64,000 nt of DNA from CALJTV01 sp034435835 (GTDB lineage: Bacteria > Chloroflexota > Dehalococcoidia > GIF9 > UBA5629). The position numbers and the translations under genes are program-made. Below are positions 33,088 to 40,963 of this stretch, one piece after another. Numbering within the stretch: the first letter of the stretch is position 1; each line of letters begins with the position of its first letter. The notes beneath the pieces were generated by a model. It had not been told where the DNA came from. It did no database searches and worked only from the letters and a program-made list of their open reading frames with translations. The DNA is taken from contig DAOTWF010000035.1 of assembly GCA_034435835.1 (NCBI GenBank), forward strand, positions 1-64,000. Direction: 5' to 3'.

Positions 33088-33108
33088 TTTTGTTCCTCCA
33101 TGCCATTG

Positions 33109-34536
33109 CTATCTTACCGGTCGGCATTTCCAGAAGTAGTTATACATCCCAGCGCCCTCGTACATTCTGCGGAAGGTCATCTCCACAGACATGCCGATCT
33201 TTATCTCGCTGGGGTCACAGTCTGTCATTATGCTGTAGATCCTGGTCTTACCCAGCTCAGACTCTATTACAATATGTGGCACCATCGGGTCATCGCTCCT
33301 GCCCGCCAGCGCGTCCAGTGAAAAAGTATAGACTGTCCCCTTCTTATCAGAAAGCCTTACCTCCTCGTAATTGTCCTTGGAGTGGCATCCGTAGCACACC
33401 CGCTGGATAGGGAAGGTTACCAGACCGCAGTTCTTGCAGCGGCTGCCATGGAAGCGGATAGCCCAATTGCGCTCCCGCCAGCTAGCACTGGAAGACGGGA
33501 ACAATCTGAAAGGCTCGCCAGGCTGAGGCTCCACCAGCCCACGGTAACTGAGATAGCGCTCATAGCTTGGCAGCGACCGCTTGGAGCCAAGGAAACCCTT
33601 GACACCACGCCGTTTCCCTTTAGTTTTTTCCACAGCTTCAGTGACCTTTATCAGAAAAGCGTCGCTGCCATCCCCATAGCTTGCCAGCAGAAAGGTCTCC
33701 CCACCCTTAGCCTCCTCAAAGGCTGCTGCCAGCATTATCAGGGTATGGGCTGAACCACAGACTCCCAGATTGCTCATAAGCAGATCCTGAAGCTGTGTCT
33801 TCACATCCAGCCCTATCTGCCTGGCAAGAGTCTGCTGAGCCCTCAGGTTAGGGGCGTAGAATATAGCCTTGCTCACCGAGTCAGCCTTCAGGTCCTGCCT
33901 CTGCATCAACCTGCCGATTGCTTTGGACATGTTCTCCAGATAGCCATGCTCAATGGTAAACCGGTCCTCCCATGACTGTACGAAGATGTCCTTGTCCAGC
34001 CGCCAGACATCATACATGTCGTTCGAAATAGAGTAGCTCGCCTCAACCGTGGCAATAAGGTTACCGCCCCTGCTCACCAGCAGGGCTGCTGCACCATCGC
34101 CGAAGTTCTGTTCGTAGTCAGAGCGCGGATAAGCCAGACGACAATCAGAAGCAACCACCACCACGTTCTCGGCAGAGCCGCTGTTTACCGCATCCAGCGC
34201 AGCACGCAGGGCAGCAGTACCGGCACGGAGGCTGTTGCCAAAGTCCATGGTTATGATGTCCGTCCTCAAATCAGCAGCCGCTGCCACCAATGCAGCACAC
34301 TGCTTTTCTTTAAAAGGAGCAGTGGTAGAGGCGAAATAGAGCCCGTCCACAATACTTCGATCCATATCGCCGAGACAGTCCAGCACCGCTTCCACCGCCA
34401 TGGTCACGGTATCCTCATCGTTATTGGCTACGCTCCGCTCTCCGCCCAGCGACGCCCGCCCCCAGCCAGCAGCAATGACATCGCGGCTTAACCGCCACAG
34501 GGGAATATAAGCACCGTACGAAGTTATTCCATACAT
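33109..34536 (-). CDS. HMG-CoA-synthase-like / DUF35 OB-fold fusion without catalytic residues
   Basis: Residues 1-~320 have the thiolase-like fold of HMG-CoA synthase (ITSYGAYIPLWRLSRDVI; GDGAAALLVS; LGVCGSAHTLIMLAAA; SYGDGSDAFLIKV). The catalytic cysteine, expected at residue 103, is leucine (NSLRAGTAAL, where enzymes have ACxxGTAA), and the FHxPN histidine is tyrosine (FYAPN, residue 227). Residues ~345-475 are a DUF35 domain: zinc ribbon C367, C370, C381, C384 and an OB-fold (GTVYTFSLDAL...EIKIGMSVEMTFR). GGAGGG precedes ATG 34536 by five bases. Probably a non-catalytic scaffold or acyl-CoA carrier partner of the adjacent thiolase; that is inference. Confidence 0.85.
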   Translation of the reverse strand: MYGITSYGAYIPLWRLSRDVIAAGWGRASLGGERSVANNDEDTVTMAVEAVLDCLGDMDRSIVDGLYFASTTAPFKEKQCAALVAAAADLRTDIITMDFGNSLRAGTAALRAALDAVNSGSAENVVVVASDCRLAYPRSDYEQNFGDGAAALLVSRGGNLIATVEASYSISNDMYDVWRLDKDIFVQSWEDRFTIEHGYLENMSKAIGRLMQRQDLKADSVSKAIFYAPNLRAQQTLARQIGLDVKTQLQDLLMSNLGVCGSAHTLIMLAAAFEEAKGGETFLLASYGDGSDAFLIKVTEAVEKTKGKRRGVKGFLGSKRSLPSYERYLSYRGLVEPQPGEPFRLFPSSSASWRERNWAIRFHGSRCKNCGLVTFPIQRVCYGCHSKDNYEEVRLSDKKGTVYTFSLDALAGRSDDPMVPHIVIESELGKTRIYSIMTDCDPSEIKIGMSVEMTFRRMYEGAGMYNYFWKCRPVR

Positions 34537-34573
34537 AACAGCCCTCCGCTAAAAATACATGGAGACCGATCAC

Positions 34574-34603
34574 GGGCTCTTCGCATCGAGCCCACTAATT
34601 ATA
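34574..34603 (-). promoter_or_regulatory. -10 box and leader hairpin of the HMGCS-like/thiolase unit
   Basis: On the minus strand TATAAT (34603-34598) is followed by a hairpin GGGCTC...GAGCCC (34592-34574) in the presumed 5' leader. No good -35 hexamer is seen. Confidence 0.45.
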
Positions 34604-34698
34604 TCATACAGCGCAGACTAATCGCCGCCTTTCTACAACTCGAAAACAAAAGGATGAGACTGGGCCTGTGGCTGACACGATCTGCTAGATGTCCCAAC

Positions 34699-35922
34699 TC
34701 ACTTACCAGGATCCAGATAATAGTTGAGCTGGTCATTAATGATGTCCCTCAGGGAATGCTCCACCCTGAAACCAAGTTCTCTGATCTTGGTAGTGTCCGA
34801 CAGCAGCACAGGCACCTCAGCAGGTCTGAACCTTTCACTGTCGAACTGGACTACTACCCTGCCCTTGTCTGTTTCCACTACAATGCCCCCATCGGCAAGG
34901 TCGAAAGAGAGCGCACCCTCCAGCATCAGCCTGTCCACCCTGGTCTTTTCAAACAACAGGCCAAACGCCGGCGCCCTGTCTATCTCCGTGGGCGCTTCCA
35001 GCCTCTTCTGCCCCTGCAGGCTTTGCAAACTGTGAACCTCATAGCCAGCGCATTCCAGGCTCAGTAGCAGGTAACTGAGCACCGAGTTAGCCCGCTGTGA
35101 CCCCTGGACATATACTTCCCCGGGCTTACCCTTCTCTGCCAGAAGACAATAGCCGTTAACTATATCGTCAACATGCGACCAGTCTCGGAAGGCGTTCACA
35201 TTGCCTATCACCATCCTGTCTATCTCCCCCCTCCTCAACCTCATCACCTGGCTGGTAATAGCCGAGGTGACGAACATCCTGCCCCTGCCAGCGCCCTCAT
35301 GGTTGAACGCCCTTGATACCACCGCCTTCAAGCCATAAGCACTGTGATAGTTCCGCATCGCATATTCTGCCGAGACCTTCGAGACAGCATACGGTGACAT
35401 CGGCCGCAATGGGTTCAGTTCGTTTATTGGAAGCTCCGGGATACGCTCCGGCTCCGGGAAGACTGTCCCGTACCTCTCCAGCGCCTCCTCATACTGGCGT
35501 CGTGAAGCGATAGCCAGACCGTATTCTTCGCTGCTGCCGGCGAATACTATAATGGGGTCAAGCCCCTTAGAACGTATTGCTTCCAGCACGTTCACCGTGC
35601 CCAAAAAATTTATGTCTATGGTCTCCCAAGGGTGGGAAAACGACCTGGGGACAAATGATTGTGCCGCGAAGTGGAACACCACCTGTGGCTTGGAGGCATC
35701 CAGAGCAAAAGCCAGGCTGGAAATATCGCGCACATCGCCCTCTAGTAGTTCTATCTCCTTCTCGATGCCGAGATGCTCTAAATTCCGTGAGATGCCACCG
35801 TCAGCCCGCCTCCTCACCAGCCCGTACACCTTCGCCTTCTGTTGCAGCAGATGTTTGGCAAGGTGCGAGCCGACGAACCCGCTTACACCGGTTATAAACA
35901 CCATCTTCCTGTCCCAGAACAT
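34699..35922 (-). CDS. GDP-mannose 4,6-dehydratase-like NAD-dependent epimerase/dehydratase
   Basis: Extended short-chain dehydrogenase acting on a nucleotide sugar. The NAD motif GVSGFVGSHL is at residues ~12-21, FAGSSEEYG supplies the catalytic Ser/Glu positions, and YAVSK is the Tyr-Lys pair; SRAFNHEGAGRGRMFVTS and RDWSHVDDIV are typical of GDP-mannose dehydratases. A ~60-residue insertion near residues 300-360 (LFEKTRVDRLMLEGALSFDL and following beta-rich part) is unusual for the family. CAGGAGG precedes the ATG. It starts 18 bp after the giant surface protein gene and is probably co-transcribed, which would fit glycosylation of a surface component (inference). Confidence 0.85.
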   Translation of the reverse strand: MFWDRKMVFITGVSGFVGSHLAKHLLQQKAKVYGLVRRRADGGISRNLEHLGIEKEIELLEGDVRDISSLAFALDASKPQVVFHFAAQSFVPRSFSHPWETIDINFLGTVNVLEAIRSKGLDPIIVFAGSSEEYGLAIASRRQYEEALERYGTVFPEPERIPELPINELNPLRPMSPYAVSKVSAEYAMRNYHSAYGLKAVVSRAFNHEGAGRGRMFVTSAITSQVMRLRRGEIDRMVIGNVNAFRDWSHVDDIVNGYCLLAEKGKPGEVYVQGSQRANSVLSYLLLSLECAGYEVHSLQSLQGQKRLEAPTEIDRAPAFGLLFEKTRVDRLMLEGALSFDLADGGIVVETDKGRVVVQFDSERFRPAEVPVLLSDTTKIRELGFRVEHSLRDIINDQLNYYLDPGK

Positions 35923-35940
35923 GACAGCCTCCTGCCAAAT

Positions 35941-38900
35941 TTACTTTATCCACGGTACTCTTTCCTCCACGTCTTGCTCGTCCTTCCTCTGACCGAACCT
36001 CGCCCTGATGAATACCATCACCACCGCTGCCAGAATCGTATACACTGCTATGCCCGCCCAGGTCAAGACACCCACCGGCTCCCTTGGTTTTGGCATTGGC
36101 TCAACCTCAGCCTTAGCCACAATAAAGCTGGCTACGGCACTGGGCTCGGTGATAAACGGCTCCACTCCCCTTACCTGCCAGAAATAGGTCGTCCCGGGGC
36201 TGAGCTCGCCATCGTATTTGAAGGCGGTGTCAGCCACCTTCTTCTTTACCAGCACCCGTTTTAGCTCCGGGTCCCTAGCCAGGATAAACTCATATTTAGT
36301 CACCTCTGGCAGTGGAGCCCAGGAAAAAGCCGGCGACAACACCACATTCTCGGCACCACTTGCCGGGCTGCGCAACACCGGACCCAGGTACCTGCTGTGC
36401 ACCGGCACGCCTACCTTGGTGGTAAAGTACATGGTCGCTGACCAGGGACTGCGTACCACCTCACCCGTGGTAGCTCGCCGCGCCCTAACTCGCCAGTAGT
36501 ACTCATGCCCGCACTCCAGTGTCCCCGGCAAGGCTATTTCAGAGGCGGGCACCGCTATTAAGCCTCCAGCAGGATAGTATGCGGCTGGCGAGGTCTGGTC
36601 CACCGGAGTAACATTTTCGCTCAGTACACGGGTGGTGAACTCTCTATCCTTGGCTATCTGCATCTCGTAAACGCTGGCATAGTCTAGCTGCCGCCAGCGG
36701 AAATTTATCTCCCTCGCCAGACCGCGTACCGGATCACAGGGGAGCACATCGCCGCTGGCAGGCAGTATTGTCCACGGTCCAACTTTGGCAAATATGTCAG
36801 TATATACCCACAGGCATCCCCGCTGGGCGCCCCAGTTATAATCGCGGTTATCGATCGCCCACAGCCAGTTGTACTTGTTGGAAGATATCTTCAGCGAACT
36901 CGGCTCGCAGGTGAAGGTGACCATGCCTGTGCCAGGTAACCCTTCGATAAGGTAGTCCCATTCAGGCGGTGGCGGCACGGGGGCACGCGCAAACAATGTG
37001 CGGTCAGCGCCACCTTGATAGTCGCCGGGAATATCGATAAGCTCGTCTTTTGCCCATGTCCCATACAGGACATTGTTCCGCATCACCAAACCATGGAAGG
37101 CGGAGTTCGGTGGACCCAACTCCTCCCAGTCCTTACTCTTCCCCATGACCCAGCGGTAGATTTTACCAGCAGTGTTGCTGCTGTCGTGGCTGGCAGCATA
37201 TATTGTCCTGTTACCTTCAAATCTGTCATCGGTGACGACATGCACATTCCCCTCAACAGGCACAGGCTTCCGCTCCTCCAGCGCCGGTTGGAACTTCACC
37301 ACCGCCCGGGCAAAATCAACATAAGCCATCCTCCCATAGCCATCGGGGGGACCTGCCTCCCCGACTATCACCCAGTCTTCGTTTGGCTCCCTCTCCTCTA
37401 ACCTATAGAGAGGCACAGCAATGGTGTGGTTGCGAGGAAAATCGGTATACACCTTTTTCACTGTCTGCTGGTTAGTGCCAGCCTTATCATATTGGTACAC
37501 CGCGGTGCTCGAGAGAACATAGAGCGTCCGGTCACGCGCCACTGCCAGGTCAACGATGTCCATATCAGAGTCACCGGGGATGACCGTCCATGTCTGCCCT
37601 TCGTCACCAGAATAGCCCACATCCCTCCATCCCACCTCGCCATAGATGACCACCTGACTCCGCACCTTATCCTCGTGATGCGGCTGCCTAACCCTCAGCA
37701 GTATCCCTTTGTCGGCATTGTGGCTCGGCAGCCACATCACCCGTTCCCACCTCCACCCTAGCGGCGGACCGGTGCTACGCCAGATGCTGTAGGACGAATT
37801 GCCGCTCTGAGAAGCCAGGTACAGTATTTCATAGTCGGTGATTGCCTCCTCCCCGGGCTTCGGCTCGGGCACGTTAAGCGCCGCCACATCACAGAGCTTT
37901 TGCATGTTGCTGTCTATCAGGCTGAACTGCGTCCAGTGCTCAGCAAGCTTTGAAATAAGCTGTTTGTCCGTCATACGTACCTGCATTTCATACCACTCCG
38001 AGCATGGACTCACCGAAAAGGCGGACTCATCGCCCGGAGGTGCCGTAGTGATCATCGCTCCAGGCCATCTGTTCGGGTGGGCGACATCCGTTCCACCGAG
38101 GCTCAGTCGAGCCGAGCTGGTGCCGCAGTAAGCCCGGGTGCCGTCAGGGTGCCATTCAACGATGGCATTGGCATAATCAGTGCCAAAGCCACCGGTAGGC
38201 GAGCCATAATCCGGCTGCGATGGCCGCCACCGGGGGCTATAATAGGTCGAATCAGATGTCCGCCATATTCTAACCCGTCCGGGGATGTAAGGCACCACCT
38301 CACCAACAAGCAGCTCACCATCCTGGTAGTCACCGTAGTAAGCAATGCTGAAGACCCCCTTGCCAGGTGGCGATGCCGGGGGTGTGATATTAGACACAGA
38401 GGTGTTTGTCACCCTGTACACATAGCCAACGTTGTTAGTAGTATTGATACCGATATAATAGCGGCGTCTCGGTGAATCACCGGTTGTCGTCGCTGCCAGA
38501 AAGTCCGACGGCAGCTCCAGGTCGGCAGTTATCACATCGGCGAGCTTGGGGTACTGTGTTTCCCCCGCTCTTCTCAGCAACACAGGATAGCCCGTGTAGC
38601 CAGCGGCGCGATTCCACGTGGTTGTCTGTGCCACCGTATCCCTTGCTCCCAGATTGATGTACGTGCCAGTGCTTCCCGCCGCCACGGCGATGATGCCCCA
38701 GTCCGAAGTGTAGCTGGGTGAAAACCTCACCGCCACCACATCGCCGGCACCACTCCCTGTCAGGTTCTGGTTCATCCAAGCTGACGCCACCGCCCCCATC
38801 TTAAGCACCCACACCTTACCACCCCCACCCCCATTCCTTGTGCCGATGACGATATCCCTGTACTCGCCGTACCTCACCGAAATGTCGAGACACCCGATTA

Positions 38901-39387
38901 ACTCGTTAGCCGCAAGTACAAGCCCGGAATCAAGGGCATCCCAGTTCTGTCCGCCGTCCTTGGAAACAAACACCCTCCTCGGTCCCGGGGTCGCCGCATT
39001 TTCGTCCGTCACCGCCGCCACAATGTTCACATCGTACGGTGCCATGACCGCATTCCAGATACGCACCACACCACCCGCAGCCTCAAACAGCCTGTCAGAG
39101 ACCTCCCTTTTCCAGGTCACACCGCCGTCCTCCGACTTATAGAGCACTTTGTTTGGCGTGTCTACCACATAGAAGGTCCTGCCGTCAGCACCAATCGCCA
39201 TGGCATTCACCTCAGCACCCGGAACTACCACATTATCTTCCTTACCAGGAGCAGGGGTATCAACGACTGACCAGCTCATCTTGCTGGGGTCGGCTGACAC
39301 AGGGGCAACTTCTGCACAAGGAAACAGAACCAGCGCAAATACAATAGCGAAAAGACTACGCACCCAGATGGTCGCTTTCCCCCCCAT
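35941..39387 (-). CDS. giant secreted, membrane-anchored beta-propeller-like (BNR/sortilin-type) protein, paralogue
   Basis: A 1148-residue exported protein with the same plan as the one at 5842-9138. A signal peptide (residues ~1-33) is followed by Asp-box-like repeats (KSEDGGVTWKR, SKDGGQNWDA, SGDEGQTWTV), then from about residue 880 Ig/fibronectin-like repeats (INFRWRQLDYASVYEMQIAKDREF; FSWAPLPEVTKYEFILARDPELKR) and a C-terminal transmembrane helix near 1100-1125 with a charged tail. Shared phrases such as ADGRTFYVVDTPN/SDGRTFYAIDTPN show direct paralogy. It has no riboswitch; a TATAAT box lies 11 bases before ATG 39387. Function unknown. Confidence 0.8.
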   Translation of the reverse strand: MGGKATIWVRSLFAIVFALVLFPCAEVAPVSADPSKMSWSVVDTPAPGKEDNVVVPGAEVNAMAIGADGRTFYVVDTPNKVLYKSEDGGVTWKREVSDRLFEAAGGVVRIWNAVMAPYDVNIVAAVTDENAATPGPRRVFVSKDGGQNWDALDSGLVLAANELIGCLDISVRYGEYRDIVIGTRNGGGGGKVWVLKMGAVASAWMNQNLTGSGAGDVVAVRFSPSYTSDWGIIAVAAGSTGTYINLGARDTVAQTTTWNRAAGYTGYPVLLRRAGETQYPKLADVITADLELPSDFLAATTTGDSPRRRYYIGINTTNNVGYVYRVTNTSVSNITPPASPPGKGVFSIAYYGDYQDGELLVGEVVPYIPGRVRIWRTSDSTYYSPRWRPSQPDYGSPTGGFGTDYANAIVEWHPDGTRAYCGTSSARLSLGGTDVAHPNRWPGAMITTAPPGDESAFSVSPCSEWYEMQVRMTDKQLISKLAEHWTQFSLIDSNMQKLCDVAALNVPEPKPGEEAITDYEILYLASQSGNSSYSIWRSTGPPLGWRWERVMWLPSHNADKGILLRVRQPHHEDKVRSQVVIYGEVGWRDVGYSGDEGQTWTVIPGDSDMDIVDLAVARDRTLYVLSSTAVYQYDKAGTNQQTVKKVYTDFPRNHTIAVPLYRLEEREPNEDWVIVGEAGPPDGYGRMAYVDFARAVVKFQPALEERKPVPVEGNVHVVTDDRFEGNRTIYAASHDSSNTAGKIYRWVMGKSKDWEELGPPNSAFHGLVMRNNVLYGTWAKDELIDIPGDYQGGADRTLFARAPVPPPPEWDYLIEGLPGTGMVTFTCEPSSLKISSNKYNWLWAIDNRDYNWGAQRGCLWVYTDIFAKVGPWTILPASGDVLPCDPVRGLAREINFRWRQLDYASVYEMQIAKDREFTTRVLSENVTPVDQTSPAAYYPAGGLIAVPASEIALPGTLECGHEYYWRVRARRATTGEVVRSPWSATMYFTTKVGVPVHSRYLGPVLRSPASGAENVVLSPAFSWAPLPEVTKYEFILARDPELKRVLVKKKVADTAFKYDGELSPGTTYFWQVRGVEPFITEPSAVASFIVAKAEVEPMPKPREPVGVLTWAGIAVYTILAAVVMVFIRARFGQRKDEQDVEERVPWIK

Positions 39388-39398
39388 GGGCTTGTTTT

Positions 39399-39404
39399 AT
39401 TATA
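39399..39404 (-). promoter_or_regulatory. -10 box of the second giant surface protein gene
   Basis: TATAAT on the minus strand, 11 bases before ATG 39387, with no SD between. The leader would be at most about five bases. Confidence 0.5.
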
Positions 39405-39587
39405 ACATACAAAAAGGTTTGTGTAGCCCTGCTACCACAAGATATTGTTAAAATCCCCGGGCATAGGACTAATTGACTATCCGGCTCACGACTAAATGCT
39501 CATGGCATAACTTGACAAACAGATTGCATATGTGCCACATTTGGTTTAGTCTGTTATCGGACAACAGAAAGCAATTCAGGAGAGGAA

Positions 39588-40940
39588 ATGCTGACCCGTA
39601 CTGTAAGGGAGGATCCCATCGCGCGCAAACTACTTGAGCGGTTGCTGGGTGGCAACATCAGCGAAGTAAAGCCCTCCATTGATTTGTCATTAAAACTTGG
39701 CTTCGCCTACCCCCAAGTGGAAGAGCTGCTCTCTTTGTCCACCAGCCAGGCACATGAACTCATGGAATCGTTAACTGTCAGTGGGCTGCTGGAAAAATAC
39801 CCCCACAACCGCCTCCTCTTCTGCCCCGAATGCCAGTCCCCCAACCTAAAGGCAGGCGATGGCTGCCCCAGATGCTACTCCTGGAACATCGCCAGGGGGC
39901 GCATACTGGAACACCTCCAGTGCGGCAACCTCAGCCTTGAGGAAGAATACATCAGCGACAACAGGTATATCTGCCCTAAATGCCAGAGGGAGCTAAAGTT
40001 CTTGGGTACAGACTACCAGAGCCTGGGGATAAACTACCAATGCCACGGTTGTAAAAGCATTTTCAGTCAACCGCTGACCACCTGGCACTGCCTCAACTGC
40101 TCGCGTTTCTTTCTGGAAAAGGACGTAGTCGAGACTTTCGTCTACTCCTACCGCCTCAATGAGGATAAGAGACGCTGGCTCGAATTTGAACTGGGACCAA
40201 AGGAACGGCTCATCCATTTTCTCAGGAGCCGTGGCTATGAAGTGGCTGAAAGTGCCGCGCTGAACGGTGCCAGCAAGTCAGGTGCCGGGCATATCTTTGA
40301 CATCGTTGCCCGCCGCGATGATGGTTTCGTCACCCACACCATTGCTCTAGATGTGCTCGTGGACGGCAGGGCACCTGAGGTGGGGCTGGACAGAGTGTTC
40401 ACCTATGACAACAAGACCTATGACCTCGGTATCCACGACAAGGTGCTTGTGGTCATCCCCCGTCTCTCTGCCCCGGCAAGGCAGTTCGCCCTCCGTCAGA
40501 AAATACGCCTTTTTGAAGACGCCGAACTGGAAAGGTTCCTCACCACAGCAGTCACTGCGCCTACAGCCACACCAGCCACCAAGCCACAGCGCAGCACATT
40601 CAAATCGAAAGCCCAGCTAGTAGAATACCTCAAAGCCACGGGCTATAAAGTGGAGGAGCAGGCGACCATCGAGGGTAGGTCAGGAGCAAAACACCGCTTC
40701 CACATACTCGCCTGCTATGACGATGGCATCCTTACTCACACCCTGGCTATCGGAATTCTCAGCGCTAATGACGAGGTCGGCTTTGACGCTGTCTCCGCTT
40801 TCGATACCAGGGCGTATGATGCCAGCATCCATGATAAAGCGATACTTGTCTATCCTCGCCTCAGCACCGAAGCCAGACAGTTCGCCGAATACCAGCGGAT
40901 AAAGGTCATCGAAGTTGACAGCGCCGATGCGCTGACATAA
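39588..40940 (+). CDS. TackOD1-like multi-zinc-ribbon protein with duplicated nuclease-like domain
   Basis: A 450-residue protein. Residues 1-75 look like a helical/winged-helix region. Residues 79-172 hold four zinc-ribbon knuckles (C79-C82, C93-C96, C129-C132, C152-C155 and C168-C171), with the order and spacing of the TackOD1 output domain known from Thaumarchaeota. A ~100-residue domain then occurs twice (206-309 and 341-444), each with YLK/FLRxxGYxV, a DDGxxTHT core and IHDKxxxVxPRLSxxARQFA; it resembles restriction-endonuclease-like folds, though catalytic residues cannot be assigned. AGGAGAGG precedes the ATG. Its place 23 bp before pilB suggests a regulator or accessory of the pilus cluster. 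Confidence 0.75.
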   Translation: MLTRTVREDPIARKLLERLLGGNISEVKPSIDLSLKLGFAYPQVEELLSLSTSQAHELMESLTVSGLLEKYPHNRLLFCPECQSPNLKAGDGCPRCYSWNIARGRILEHLQCGNLSLEEEYISDNRYICPKCQRELKFLGTDYQSLGINYQCHGCKSIFSQPLTTWHCLNCSRFFLEKDVVETFVYSYRLNEDKRRWLEFELGPKERLIHFLRSRGYEVAESAALNGASKSGAGHIFDIVARRDDGFVTHTIALDVLVDGRAPEVGLDRVFTYDNKTYDLGIHDKVLVVIPRLSAPARQFALRQKIRLFEDAELERFLTTAVTAPTATPATKPQRSTFKSKAQLVEYLKATGYKVEEQATIEGRSGAKHRFHILACYDDGILTHTLAIGILSANDEVGFDAVSAFDTRAYDASIHDKAILVYPRLSTEARQFAEYQRIKVIEVDSADALT

Positions 40941-40963
40941 AATGTCACTTATACGAATTTTAC

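Noticed and set aside
36015..39451. Numerous plus-strand open frames opposite the second giant protein
   Set aside because: Antisense shadows without ribosome sites or recognisable domains.
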